Below the pieces are notes generated by a model, which worked only from the letters and a program-made list of their open reading frames with translations, was not told where the DNA came from and ran no database searches. A stretch of 64,000 nucleotides of DNA from Sinonovacula constricta. Its lineage: Eukaryota > Mollusca > Bivalvia > Cardiida > Solecurtidae. Positions within the stretch are counted from its first letter, which is position 1, and each line of letters opens with the position of its first letter. Shown piece after piece: positions 9,795 through 22,400 of the stretch. Where the stretch lies: positions 10,886,715-10,950,714 of the forward strand of contig CM017573.1 of NCBI GenBank assembly GCA_007844125.1, written 5' to 3'. A program made the position numbers and the translations under genes.

Positions 9795-10768
9795 TGCAAG
9801 ACTACCCTACATCCCCGGAAGCTACTGGAAAGGGATGACGACGATTCAAAACTGGCGGCTGCGGCTAGGGTTTCTTAGGCCAAGGCCCGGGACTTCCTTA
9901 TAAGGCGGGCCAACTGGCGAATCTACCTCCCCGCTCCGCGCCACATACCGAGGCCCAAGTTTGACGTTTCAGTTCCGAACGAAGTGCACCAGGCCGATCT
10001 CTTATTCTTACCAAACGACACGGTTAGTCGGAAGTCATACAAGTATATCCTGACTGTTGCCGATGTGGTCAGCAGTTCAAAGCCGGTGAACCGCTTACTA
10101 CCAAGGAGGCTACATAGGTCGCCGCTTGTCTCGAGCGGATCTACAAGCGGAGCCCGCTGCGATGGTCGAAACTGCTTCAAGTCGATCCCGGGCGGAGTTC
10201 ATGGGCTCTGTGTCCCATCTTTGGCGTAGCACGGGGGTGAGGTCAGGCGCGGCGAACAACCACCGTGGTCAGTGAATGTAGAGCAGTTCAACCGGACACT
10301 TCCTGAACGCCTGTTCGGGCACCACTATGCGGTCGAAGTGCGACTGCCGAAGGGCCAGCGGTCAACGGAGTGAGTTTGTAGGCTGCCCTCGGTTGTAGTG
10401 GCCTTGGACGGAGAAGAGACCAGGCTTATCGGTAAACTGCTAGTTGACGCCATCAAGGCCGTATCCGTGACAGAAAAGCCATCTTCGGTTGTTTCGGCCG
10501 TTCGGTTGGCCTGAAAGAGCAAATCCTCCCTCCGTTGCCGATGTCCGCTTCTCTCTACCAGGACGGCGAACTGAAGCGCGGTGGCCGCCGTGCGACAGAC
10601 CCCGTGTGGTCCATTGAGGTCTCCCGTATAGGGCGCTCTGTTACTAAGCCTAACGAACCCGTCCTATATAACCTAATTGATAGACCTGGACGAGGCTTCG
10701 TGCGCGAGGAACTCCTGGTGGTGCCACCAGACACCCAATCATCCCTGATGGGGGTGCTCAAGCGTTGA
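9795..10768 (+). pseudogene. Polinton integrase (retroviral-type DDE), broken
   Basis: Catalyses element insertion and explains the 6-bp target duplication. Segments in order: YIPGSYWKG and KLAAAARVS, then ANWRIYLPAPRHIPRPKFDV (about 9905-9965). The core starts with HQADLLFLP (first Asp codon 9996-9998) and SYKYILTVADVVS. The second Asp is in QVDPG (10184-10186) followed by GSVSH, and the Glu is in VEQFNRTLPERLF (10281-10283), so the DDE triad is visible. The C-terminus is open from 10535: RRATDPVWSIEVSRIGRSV, NLIDRPGRGFVREELLVVPP, ending TGA 10768. Several frameshifts and stops between blocks inactivate it. Confidence 0.85.
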
Positions 10769-10858
10769 GAAGCATTCATCCAGGTGGTATGCCAGAGAGT
10801 GGAAAACTATTTTTGTGGCCTGTATTGGAGATATATAGGTGACTTAGTAAACAGTTAT

Positions 10859-11690
10859 ATGGCGACAACAAAATTCATCATACAGATTTGGGGCGACCCC
10901 TTCCCAGCCTACAAAATGGTGCTGCTGGTGAGGGTGAACAGGATTAATCTAAAGGAGTGACCTAAAACAATTTACGTCCTCTTGCCGCGACACTGCGTGG
11001 AAAACTCACCCGCCGCGGACCCTTCCTACGAGGTTATCTCAATATACGACAACAGCGTGGTTACGGCGTACAAACGTCCGGTCGAGGGCCGGTGGGGCTT
11101 TTCCACCAAATTCTCGCCGGAGGTGTCCGACAAAAGCTGGATGGGCGGAAAGATCTAATCTGAGCTCTAGAACCTCGACTACTTCTCGCTGGAGCGCAAA
11201 CGGTATTACACGGTTGGGTTCCGCCTCCATGACGACCACCTTCTGCTGCCCGACCCCGGGAAACCCTGGAACGTCTGGACTCGCCAAAAAGGATTTCAAG
11301 AAGTTCAAGTACGGCTACATGTTCCGTGGTGCAACCCACGATATCTTGTATGGCTCACCCTTCCTAGAATTCGTCCGTGAGGATTACAGGGTCCCGTTAA
11401 CACCGCACCTGGATTCGTATGACCTCCAAGAGCTCTTCCCGCTTCTTGCCTACCTCGGGGGCGACTGGGACAATTTCCTGGCGCTCTACCTGCAGTATCG
11501 GCCGCGTTTCGCTCAGTACAATGCTTACTTCGCGGCTCTGATAACGGCTATTAAAGGCGGTAAGGCCCCAAAGAGAACCCGAAGAACGGCGAGCCGCATA
11601 CTGCCAAACTCTCCCGCTATGATAGCGGAAACTCTTCTCCACCCTGGTTTAGCCCATCTCTATATGGGTACTCTTCTGGAGTACCCCTGA
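10859..11690 (+). pseudogene. Polinton hypothetical gene downstream of the integrase
   Basis: From ATG 10859 one frame reads TTKFIIQIWGDPFPAYK, then ENSPAADPSYEVISIYDNSV, YKRPVEGRWGFSTKFSPEVS and LDYFSLERKRYYTVGFRLHD, with stops at about 10960, 11157 and 11169. After a shift near 11250 the frame reads YGYMFRGATHDILYGSPFLE, DYRVPLTPHLDSYDLQELFP, LLAYLGGDWDNFLALYLQYR and ends at TGA 11690. Total about 275 codons. Both halves have ordinary protein composition rich in aromatic residues; they could be one protein or two. I recognise no family. It converges on the polymerase gene with 13 bases between. Confidence 0.45.
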
Positions 11691-11703
11691 GATCCTTGTG
11701 CCC

Positions 11704-14535
11704 CTAGACTAAGGTTCTGATCCCGTTTTTGGCGATCCACCGCTTCGAGTCAAAAGGGGAGAGCGAATTTGTGTGGACCCGCTGCCCATAGATCTGGTGC
11801 CTGACGGACCGGAGCACGTCCATTCTGTGGACGAATTCCACTTGCTTGAAGAAGGCCTGCCGGTACTGTCCTTGTCGGATCTTCTTCTTCACAACGGCCT
11901 TCTTCACCCCTTTGGCTTTCTTGATGTTGGCGCCGGAGCTTTCCAGGATGGAGTACATTTTCGGCCTCAGGCCCACGTATTCGGCGATCGGCCGACCAGC
12001 GCACCTCGTCTTTCATTATGCCGAGCACTTTCTTGTTCGCAATCGAGTTGATCGGGTGTCCCTTGGGGAAATCAGAGGTTGTGGTACAGGTGGGCTTTCT
12101 CATCCGTATCCCGGTAGAGGTTCTCCGTTTCGACTTCCACCAGTAGGCTGTCCGTGTAAAGAAGCTGGCAGCCGTCCCAGTACTGGTATTTGATCTCGTT
12201 GTAGTAGAAATCATACCTTAAGCATTTTGATAGCTCGAGAATGCTCATGCCGACATACACGGGCCGGTTGAGCATGATCCGCTTCTTGAGCAACTGGACG
12301 GCCGCCAGGTCGTCGTCGAAGATTGTGGCCCGGTGAAATGAGAGATGGGCTATGAGCTTCCTCAGCCGGTATTTCTCGGAGCCCCGAAGGATTTTCTTGT
12401 AGACTCCCCGGTGCAGGTTTTCCATGGTTTTCCCAAACACCGAGTTGTTCAGGAGTTTGTAGAGGTATTTTTCGAAGTCGCTGGTGGCCTCGGCTCTCAG
12501 CTCCGTGTTGAAGCGAATGTTGGGCTACATCCACGAGCTCTGGCTTAACTTCAGAACACGGTGGATTTTCGTAGAAATTCAGGTAGTGGATCACAAAGCG
12601 CTCTTTCGCCCTGAGATTCGGCACCAGCTTACTCACCTCGCGCCTCGAGCCGCCCAACTCTTTCTGGTAGTCCGAGAACCATTCTTTCAGAACCAGCATC
12701 GATTCCGCGGCTAGATGGTACTCGTGAGTTTCGTGGAGATATTTTGGGAAATCCAGATCGACTTCGAGGATGTAGCCTACCGGGAATATTCTGGGGTTTC
12801 CTCGAGCTTTTCCGGATTTTCTACCCACTGGAAGGCGCTGGTCGGCAGCGGATGGGATATGGCCCAGCCGTAGAGGCTATTCGCGTCCACGTACTGGATG
12901 AAGGTTTCGGCTTCTCAGGATCGTAGCCCTCAACGAGACGGTTGTTGGCCTTAGCAAACCTTGTAGACACTATAGAGATTCCGCCCCGCATTCCTTTTTC
13001 GGTGAGCATGGATTAGTCGTAGTCGGTGAGCAGCTTGAGGCTCACGCCAGTCATCATCAGGAGAGCGTCCCAAGAAAGTCCTGGACTAGTGTAATAATGG
13101 GCTGGATCCAATCTGTACTGTTTCAGGCAGGTCGCCCAGAAACACGCCGGACAGGAGGAGAACGTCCATTTTATTGTAGAGTTCGTGGTAGTCGACCAAA
13201 TTCTTGCAAATGTAGGTCGCATATACTTTTTCAGCGTGGGCGTAATCCTCCTCGAATATCCCGTAATTGGATAGTTTAATATTGAAGCTAACAATCGGCG
13301 GTAGGGAGGTTTCTTCGAAACGGCTCCACCTATCCATGTATTCGTAGTTGTAAACCTCTTTCCGGAACAGGAGCTCGCATTCGGGCTGGATTTTTTTGTT
13401 TTGGTTTTGGTTATCTTGAAAGCTTTCAGTTTGTTGGCAGCGACGAGGCTATCAAGAGAGGCCAGCAGGAATTGAGCGCTGTCGATGAACCGGAGCCGGC
13501 CGAATGTCATGCTGATGTACCGCTCGGTGTTGTTCGGGATTACCGTGATCTTTCCCACTACTTTAGAAATGGCCTGCATTATTAGTTGAGAGTCGTAGCC
13601 TCGTAGGTTATGGAAGACCACCAGTATAGTGGTTGTCTTTGGGTTAAGCCTCAGCTTTAGGTTACAGTCCTTATGGGCTGCTCGTCTGTTTTGCCCTGTG
13701 ATGTGGCAATGGTCGCGGACTCGGTCTGTTTCAAGTGCATTTAAGAAGTGTTCTGCCCCATTGGGACCCCGGTATTCGACTGGCGGCTCTGTTTGGCCCT
13801 CACATCGCACCACGATGTAGCAATAACTGCAAGCCTCGTGGAGTTGCGTTTTGTGAGTGTTACTATTTTGTTGGGCCAAGCTCTGGGCCCTCAACCTTGA
13901 CGGTGAGCGCGTCAAAGTCGGTGTAGATGATATAAGGTGCCGGAGCTGATGGTGATGTTTCTGGAAGGTAAGCTTATGTTTACCCTCTTCGGGCATCTCC
14001 ACTCTTACAGCCGTTTGACCGATGCCCCAGCACTCTGGTTTATACGATTCTAACAGGTCTTCCCTGGAATAAACGTATAGACAACGCTCGCAGAAGTGAC
14101 TTTCCTAAAACTAGACGGCCTTCTCAACCAACACGAGATTGATTCTAGGCTTGTCTTCTTGCAGTCTGCTTAGGTGATATACAATCACGCCCTTGTACTA
14201 GCCAAACACGTTGACAGCATTGATCAACCTCCTTCTTATGACGCAGCACAGGTTCCGTGTACTCTTCACTGCCGTCTGGGTTGTCCTTTAGAAACTGAAC
14301 CTTGAAAGCCAGCTGGAACTTTACGCCTTTAAAAGCTTTTATCTCTTCTTCTAGCTTGGCGTGAATGAACGGTTCTACTGTCTCAAGAAAAAACCTAGGG
14401 TCTGCATGTCTTTTTGCCATCTACCATGCTCGGATATAGCTCCCAGCGAGTTTTTTTGTGGAATGAGAGGTCATCTTCTCTGTGCCCGAATAGATCCAGC
14501 ATCTCTTCCTGATATTCCGCGGTAGTTCTCAGCAT
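11704..14535 (-). pseudogene. protein-primed family B DNA polymerase of the Polinton, broken
   Basis: Would replicate the element from a terminal protein primer. From ATG 14535: AEYQEEMLDLFGHRED, then FLETVEPFIHAKLEEEIKAF and KFQLAFKVQFLKDNPDG. A zinc-binding endonuclease-VII-like block DHCHITGQNRRAAHKDCN (about 13650-13720) leads into the exonuclease part HNLRGYDSQLIMQAISK and RFIDSAQFLLASLDSL. Next come YAHAEKVYATYICKN, WDALLMMTGVSLKLL and GMRGGISIVSTRFAKANN. Motif A (DANSLYGWA, about 12870-12895) is in a shifted frame. The palm continues with YILEVDLDFPKYLHE and VGMSILELSKCLRYDFYYN. Motif C reads LLYTDSLL, shorter by two residues than the usual double-Asp motif. The C-terminus ends at 11704. 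Length fits the family (about 940 codons); at least six frame changes. Confidence 0.88.
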
Positions 14536-14571
14536 CTTAGGAAGTAGATAAAACTCTTTCTTTTTTTATCC

Positions 14572-14763
14572 TTAAGTTTTCTTCTCTTTATACCTGTGTT
14601 GTTTCATTGGTGTAAGACGGCTTGGAGCTGTTGGCTCAGGCAGGCCGTCCGGAATGGGTTCATCGAAAATTACATCTAGGGCTCGGATAATGACATCAAG
14701 CCTCTCAAAAGCTCTTGCAGAGCCAGACTTGACCTCAGATATGAAGGCCACTCTCCAGTCCAT
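14572..14763 (-). CDS. small hypothetical frame upstream of the polymerase
   Basis: A 63-codon frame (MDWRVAFISEVKSGSARAFE, then LDVIFDEPIPDGLPEP) on the same strand as the polymerase, ending 37 bases before its likely start. The composition is plausible for a real protein and it is uninterrupted. It may be an independent small gene or the displaced N-terminus of the polymerase. No motif recognised. Confidence 0.35.
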   Translation of the reverse strand: MDWRVAFISEVKSGSARAFERLDVIIRALDVIFDEPIPDGLPEPTAPSRLTPMKQHRYKEKKT

Positions 14764-14878
14764 CTCTCTCTGAAAATCTTATTTCAGAAGCCTAGCATTT
14801 TCTGCGTGTGTTGCCAAGTCAGTACTCGGATATATTAGGCGTCACTATTTCTACAGACATATACGGTATCACTGTTCA

Positions 14879-15148
14879 CTAATTGGTAATTTGTATTCTG
14901 TTTAGTCGATTTATTTCCTTCACTAGCTCTCTACGATTGTGAGCCCACTTTCTGCTATACCCACATTGGAAGCATAGCTGTAGTTTGTCATTGACCCCAA
15001 CCCCACAATTTGTGCATGGTCTATTCAAACGACCTCCGCGCCGTGTGAGAGCCAAATGAATTCCAAAGTAACCTCCTATGCAACTCTAGTCACAGTGGTG
15101 TGTGACCCTTAGAACTAACCACTTACACGCGTTGTTTCCTTTCACCAT
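14879..15148 (-). pseudogene. Polinton terminal zinc-ribbon protein, one internal stop
   Basis: From ATG 15148 the frame runs 89 codons to TAG 14879-14881, with an in-frame TAG at codon 21 (15086-15088). It starts MVKGNNACKWLVLRV and contains a clear zinc-ribbon: PCTNCGVGVNDKLQLCFQCG, spacing C-x2-C-x10-C-x2-C at residues 45-62. Additional Cys/His (C8, H17, H18, C19, C23) could form a second site. A basic helical tail follows (HNRRELVKEINRLNRIQ). It points inward from the right terminal repeat, mirroring the acidic gene at the left end. A DNA- or RNA-binding or transcription-regulating role would fit a zinc-ribbon, but this is inference. Confidence 0.58.
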
Positions 15149-15170
15149 GGTTTATGCAGATAATGTATGT

Positions 15171-15389
15171 TTGTGAGTCTCTAATTGAAGATGTACGGTA
15201 TGTGCATTACATTCAGTTAGTCTAGAGGCTTTTTGGAAACCCCATGTATAGTTCTAAAAAAGAAATCTATTTATACGCTATAATAGTTCAGTGTTTCACT
15301 ACAGCAGAAGACAACTCCGCCATCGGGTTAGATTGGGAAAAGGAGACCTAAAAAGATAACAGAGCCAGAACCCAATCATGTATACTACT
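15171..15389. repeat. Polinton right terminal inverted repeat
   Basis: Inverted partner of 1981-2320. Shared blocks, read on the minus strand, are GTAGTATACAT, GGTCTCCTTTTCCCAAT, CCCGATGGCGG, CACTGAA with ATAGCG, and TGTAATGCACATACCGTACA. The inner boundary fades near 15170, just upstream of the minus-strand zinc-ribbon gene. Confidence 0.85.
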
Positions 15390-15394
15390 TTTGT
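15389..15394. repeat. right target-site duplication TTTTGT
   Basis: Same hexamer as 1975-1980. The sequence that follows resembles the duplicated block at 26.6 kb, which supports this as the host side of the junction. Confidence 0.65.
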
Positions 15395-16560
15395 ACATTT
15401 CATCTATGTGGTTATTTTGTAGATGCATACTTCGAACCTTCAAAGCGTAGTCAGATAATACGTAAGGTATACAGATCTTGCATTATGAATTATTTCTACT
15501 TAAAGAGCATAAATAACAGATATCTGTTCAAAGCTCCTGTTAGGATGGTATTTTAGCCGACATTTTGAATTTCAAGTTTACCTACAATTGAGGAAGCCTA
15601 TAGGATTGCTCCCAGAACTGTACGCATCGTTATTATGCTCATGAAGTTAATTTAAAACGCGTAATAAATGCAACTTTTTATAGAATGCGTTAGAAATGTT
15701 GCAATATGCTGTAGTTGTAGTTATCATGCCATTCAAAACTCCTCCGCGGGGTGGTATCCGGACATATCTATTTCGTAGAAATAGCCGAGGTGTTGAGAGA
15801 GGTTTTTATCTTACCGATTTGTACAGCTTTAACTTATTGCCGAGAATACAATGGGGTAAAGCAGGTTTTATTCTCACCTGTAAACAGTGATATGCACGGG
15901 TTTTAAAAAGTGTATAATATCGTACAATATTTCTTAAATGAGCTTTCTTTGAAATAGTAATTGCATGACTTAATTAATTGTTTATACATCTAGACAATAT
16001 GCAAAATAAATCGCGAGCATATGAACTGTCACTGTTAATGCAAATTGTTCGACCATATTTTTAGCTCAATTTAAGTCAAATAAGTCATCAGATGGCTGGC
16101 GTTGTCGACAGCTAACGTATTACCTTGTTCATATTAGACACCAATTACAGCCGCCGATAAAGCTATGTCTTTCTTATCCAAATATATAGCATCAGAAATT
16201 ATATATATAGTAGTGGTACAACAAAGTTAGTCAACTGGTTTGACCTGCCTCTTATAAAGTCGCTAGATGTTAGCCGTTTCACTCTTCTACTGATAACTTC
16301 TAACACAAAACATGTACTGTTTTCACATTCTTAAACTATCAAAGTATGGCCATAGCTGCAAACTGGTTACTTTTAACGTGTAAATATCAGCTCTCAAACG
16401 AGATAGCCATAGTCCAAATCTCGCAATTTCTATTTTGTTTTCTCTCCTTCATTAAATAATATTTTATTAACAACGTTAAAAATGTATATTTTCCTATGAG
16501 GTCTTCCTCATTAAGTTTGATAAACAGATGCGATTTTTTTTATTCCGTTTCAGAAGTAGC
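15395..16560. repeat. diverged duplicated block, copy 1
   Basis: Shares ordered blocks with 26600-27345 on the same strand: CATACTTCGAACC, ATTTCTACTTAAAGAG, TAGTTATCATGCCATT with GGTATCCGGACA, AGCTCAATTTAAGTCAAA, and AGTTTGATAAACAGATG. Copy 1 holds roughly 260 bases (about 16250-16500) missing in copy 2. It contains no convincing gene, though both copies keep an ATGCC start-like word near GGTATCCGGACA. The Polinton sits exactly at its left side. Confidence 0.6.
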
Positions 16561-17445
16561 ATACACTTTGTGATGTGGCCGTGTATGTACTTTATATATT
16601 ATGGATCCATTAATTGGTTGGACGATAACTCTGATTACGGCCGGTACTAATTACAATTCCTGGCACGTATACATTTATTATAAACTGCTGGTCAGCATTA
16701 TTAGAAGGCGCTTTGCGGCCCTTTTATTTGTACTTCGTTACACTTTTCAAAATATGTTTTTACGTAAAGTCAGATAGTCGTAGCCCTGAATAACCTTTAC
16801 TCCGGCCCCATTATAGTCATACGGTAGGTGACACATTCAATATTATCTTCCAGTTGTAATAGTCCTCCGTTTTTATTGATCAGGTTAAGCCTTGGCATCG
16901 GCGCACGATTACGTAAATCTTGTTAAGAATGAAACAAATCTATAAAGAAGCATGAAGGGGATTTCAGCTAAATAACAGACACCGAAGTCAAAGCTGACAA
17001 TGTAACGTGAACTGAAAATTAAATGTCCATGAGCGATCTGTTGTTTATAAATCGCTCAATGCACAATTTTGCTATGACAAGCTGGTAGGTATGCTATATA
17101 GGTCACATGGATGTAGGGCATCAGTAACCAGCCTTTCTCTGGATCTTCTTAGGTAACAATAATTACAAGGTTTCATGAGGAAAAAAAATGGTCCAAACTG
17201 TCGGATACCACCTTAAACATAAAACGAGTTATTAAGTAGAAATAAAACAATAGTTTTACGAACAATTACTGAAAAAATAGTACAGACAATTGTTATTGAA
17301 ATATGGGCCTAAAGTATGTGATTTAGACGCAATATTTAGATATGACAAATGTGTAGTATAAACCTGCATACAAACAATGTCACTATATAGCAATGCATAT
17401 TTCTTGCTTCCTTCCTTCAGTTATATATTTATATTTAATTGATAC
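16561..17445. other. gene-free AT-rich stretch
   Basis: No coding frame, repeat unit or splice pair that I can support. Confidence 0.4.
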
Positions 17446-17454
17446 TTGATTGTA

Positions 17455-18041
<587 letters not shown>

Positions 18042-18769
18042 TTAAATAATAATCATCAGCACAATCACATCATCATGACCGTCATAAGTATCATGATCAA
18101 GATCATTGTTATCACCAGTATCATTATAATCATCGTAAAAAAAACGCCATCATGGCCGTCATAATTATTGCCTTATTTTCGCCATATCAGCATTATCATC
18201 TTATTATCACAATATATTATTATTTAGAAGATATCAATAGTACCGTTTACTCATAAGGCGTAAAATGCAAGGGAACTAATCCTTAATTTTTACTTTCGTA
18301 TACTAGCTCGAGTTTTTCCCCTTCTTTCCATTTAAATATAGGAGGATTCTTCGCACGAATTCATTCATTCATTCAGCCAAGTTCATTTATTCATTTATAA
18401 TATCGTTCGTTTTACACAATTATTTTATTATTTTTACTTGTTTTACAGTTTTGCTGTTGGCGATAACAAAGCAAATATTACTGTATCTTAAATCTATTAC
18501 AGCACAAAAGCTATCAATAGCAAATCAAAAATAAGGCGACTGTTGCTTGTTATTTGTATCTTCTCATTCACCGGTTGTAACTCAAGAAAATGGTACAATT
18601 TTGTGAAGGCCTAATATTTATAAATTTTATGGCATTGGCCTTCTCCAGTGATTGAACCCACAACATACTTCATATCGGCCGACATAGTTCAGATGAGGCG
18701 TAACATATGACATTTAAAGAGCTGTCTTATTATACGCCCATCGGACTTATGGAATCACCGATGGCGGAC

Positions 18770-18790
18770 TTGCGGGCGGGCGGGCGGCGT
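18770..18790. repeat. short GGGC repeat
   Basis: GCGGGCGGGCGGGCGGCG, a GC-rich tract in an AT-rich surround, just before the tandem repeat that starts near 18823. Confidence 0.6.
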
Positions 18791-18822
18791 CCTGATGTGT
18801 GTCCGGAGCATCACCATAGCAC

Positions 18823-19480
18823 TATCAAAACCCTTGAAACTTCCTAGGTGGATAGATCTCATTGAGAGGAATTGCAGTGCACGAGAACAACCACTCTTCA
18901 CGTCGTGATGGGGTTATTGCACTTTATTTAATTTTCTTGTCCGGGGCATAAACTCAAGACTAACAAAGCTATTGAATAGAAACTTCTTAGGTGGATAGAT
19001 CTCATTGACATTGATCTCATCTCAGAACACAAGAACCATCACTCTGCACTTCATGATTTTGGAGTTATTCCCCTTAGCATAACTCCTACATTATCAAAGC
19101 TTTTGACTGGAAACTTGCTACACAGATATGTTTTATTGAGACGAAGTGCATTGCACAGGAACCGTAATTGTGTACTTACATAATTTTGGAGTTATGCCAT
19201 TTAGTGAGCTCAACTCCCTCCTACGTTATCGTTATCAAGCTATTGACTTGAAACTTCACAGATCGATAGACCTTATTGAGACGGAGGGCACTGCTTAAAA
19301 ACCGTCACTGATCACTACATAATTTTGGAATTATTCCCATTAGTTCAATGATCGTACTTAATGTTTGTCTGGACCATAGTTCTACATTATCAAAGCTATT
19401 GACTTGAAACTTCTAGATCTAGTGGCTAGATGTTATTGAAACAGAATGCAGTGCCGTCCCTTTGCTCTTCTTATTTTTGA
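18823..19480. repeat. five-unit tandem repeat, period about 130-160 bp
   Basis: The phrase TATCAAAGCTATTGACTTGA followed by AACTTC recurs with changes at about 18823, 18961, 19091, 19227 and 19387. Each is followed by a GATAGATCTCATTGAGA-like segment and an ATAATTTTGGAGTTATTCCC-like segment. Units are 70-85% alike by eye. No reading frame is kept across units. Confidence 0.8.
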
Positions 19481-22400
19481 GTAACGCCCCTTTCTACACA
19501 AGAAATCATTATTCTCATGTACATTTTTGAATCGTTGATGTTATTCCCCTTTGAATTGTTTTCCCAATTATCTAGATAGCACAACAGTGCACAGCAGATT
19601 GGCAGATTAAATATTTTTTTAGAATAAGATGTTATTCTACTTAAAATTTAGTTTTTCTTGCAATAGCCCAGAGTGCAGTCCAAAGCTTTGCCATGCTGCA
19701 TTGGACAAGCATGCACAACAGTTTGTTTCAAATTGCTCAATTGACGTTCGTATTTTGCCCCGCCTCGCGGTGCTCTTTTTGCATTTTGCTAACAATTAAT
19801 AATTTAATGGAAATATAGGTTTATGCTCTAGTAAAGTATTTTATTTTATGGTAACAAACTAGCTATTTCAGATATTTGTACTTAAAGGGACGTACCTGCA
19901 AATATTCAAATCGCACAATAATACCTCCCCTGTAGATCTTTTTTTTCTGGATTATTTTTTCAGTCGAAAAAATATGGCTTTTCAACGGCATAAGCTCATA
20001 TGAGCTTCATTTACCTTATATAATCGCCAAACAATCCGGCATCCGGTGATGTCTGGCGTCACGCGTCCGTCAGCATTCTTCAAACAACTTTTCTGAAATC
20101 TCATCTCTTAAACCTCTTAAATAAATCCAACCATACTTCTTCATTAACTTCGGACGACATTTGTATCGAAAGTTTTTTTTGAAAATAAACAGATCAAAGC
20201 AATATGGGAGCAATTAACAAAGATATGTTTGAACAGTTTTCGTTTGAAGGTTTTGAATTTCAATATACTTTAAAACAATTCTCGATAACAGGTATGTAAG
20301 TAACGTATAAACTAAATCCTGAGATTATAGGATGGTTTAAAATAAAATAAAAGCAAAACCCGAAACCATTTAATCCAATAGGTTACATTTGTAGAAAAAA
20401 GTTGCCAAAATTATTATAGTTAACACTGAAACTGAAGTGTACAAGCAGAAATTGCTCATGTGCAGCAGCATTACATTACACAAACAATATTATTCAGATT
20501 GTAATTTTATGAAACATAGTTTTATGTTTACAAAGAACAATGTTTAATATTTCCTCAACTTAACCTACACACACTGAGTTAGACAGTCAGTACAAAATGA
20601 TCTAGTATGTCCTTAATCCCAAAGGAACTAGCAAAATTATTACCTAAGTATGCATTACTGCGGTTTATTATTTCAAACTGAGCTGTCATAAAGAATACAA
20701 AAGTTGTTGTAGAGTGGAAGGTAGCTTGTCATTCAAAAGAGAAAAGAAACCCACACAAAAAATTGAATCTTATTACCCAAGATAGATATTACATTCTGGG
20801 TGTTTGGACGTAATATCTAGTCAAAACATATTCTGTTTCGGTTAAATATTCTTGTAATAAAAGTCTTGACAAGGAAAAAATCGCATGTGTGTTTCAAACG
20901 TTTCTTTAATGATCATCCACTTCGTTACTAAGATCTGTTTTAACTTATTATACTTATTATAACGGGTCTAAGGTTTGAATTCGGAACCATCTGATCCCGA
21001 GTCTATAACTTTATCCTCTTGACCAGGAATAAATGCTTTCTTGGTGTTTTGAACGTGTTTCTTACGGAAGGGAATTAAACATCCGAATCTTTAATAACGA
21101 TTGAATATGAAATCCTCCGATCCAGACTCCAAAAACATATTCAGTTGACGACAAACACTTCAGTGATGCTATAAAAGCATTCCTCTACGATGGCAGCACT
21201 CTAAATGGTATTTTTCGCAATTACGTGGATGTTGTAGAATTCGTTAATATGTGTTTATAAGTTGCATAAACATTGCATCTGAATTAAGATTTTACCATTC
21301 ATACTCAGAAGACCGTTTAGAACAAACTTTTTCTGGCTATGAACTGTTTCGTTGCTAATAGATAATCTCAATTTGTTACCCTGCACTCCGAAAATCGAAG
21401 GACTTACCGAAGAGCATTCCTTTCTACTTTTGTATTTATGGGCACAGATAGTATCCATGTACATTTAGTTAAAGGTTTCGAATTTTAACATTTAAAAACG
21501 AAATAATCCAAAATCTCTTGATTAACCATGTTTGCATAAACATACATACACAAAAATAAATAAATAAATGAATGAAAAATGAAAAAATAGAACGCCGTTT
21601 ACCGAAATAGGTCCAGTATTTTATTTGGGTTAAAATGGCGGTGAGCGTAAATGTACACCTGTACTAGTACCCTTGACAACTGTTGTTGATATTTAAAGAT
21701 AGATTCTTTTGCTGTATGACTGTATTTGTTGTAATTAAGATAATACCGTGTCAATAATAAAAATCTACTCCTAGGATGTGTTACATTTAAAAATTTATAA
21801 AGCGGCGTGCGATGTTGTCGTTTTTTTCTCGAAAATATAACAAAATATAATATACGCAATCGGAACTCTTCGGGTAACTCCGTCCTCGGGACAATTATTG
21901 GAGGTGTCCCAACTGGTCATATACGATGACAGCACTGGGAATGCTATTTATAGATTTTCGCGGACCTGGCCTGTTAAAAATCGTTTCTGTATATTGCGAG
22001 TATCTTTAAATTTGCGCAACTGGTAATTTCATTGAAATTGCTGGTACACTATGCAAAAATTACTGTGTATGTTTTCAGTGACGGATAAACGTCTTTGCAA
22101 CACATAACTCTTCTTCGCAGAGGCCCTTTCAATTGCTCTTTAACGGCATATATAATGGTGTGGTTCACAAAGAAACGGTTCGCTATTGAATTACTTCCAA
22201 AGTTTTTCCATTTACTATATAGCTATATAGTGTCGTGTAACCTTACTTAGACTTAGATTTTTCTATTCTGTTGATGTTTTTAACGGTCAAATTATGTTGT
22301 ATATTATATGGATAAATAAACAATATTCATAATATAATCCTGCTTTGTTCTATGAAAACTTAAAGTTTTACAATGGCTTACCACTTTCAAAGCAATATTG

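Larger units (their letters stand above)
1981..15389. mobile_element. Polinton/Maverick (adintovirus-like) endogenous element, decayed
   Basis: A self-synthesising DNA transposon or integrated virus. The unit is bounded by inverted repeats starting AGTAGTATAC (1981) and ending GTATACTACT (15389), with TTTTGT on both outer sides. Inside are the hallmark set of the class: retroviral-type integrase, protein-primed DNA polymerase B, double jelly-roll major capsid protein and packaging ATPase. Genes are compact, some overlapping (TGATG, ATPase over capsid 3' end), and read from both strands. The length, 13.4 kb, is short for the class (often 15-20 kb). No adenovirus-type cysteine protease is recognisable. 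Almost every gene is frameshifted or has stops, so the copy is not functional as read. Confidence 0.9.

Noticed and set aside
11750..12214. 154-codon minus-strand basic frame and several + strand frames across the polymerase
   Set aside because: Shadows of the frame-shifted polymerase; the motif-bearing frames were chosen instead.
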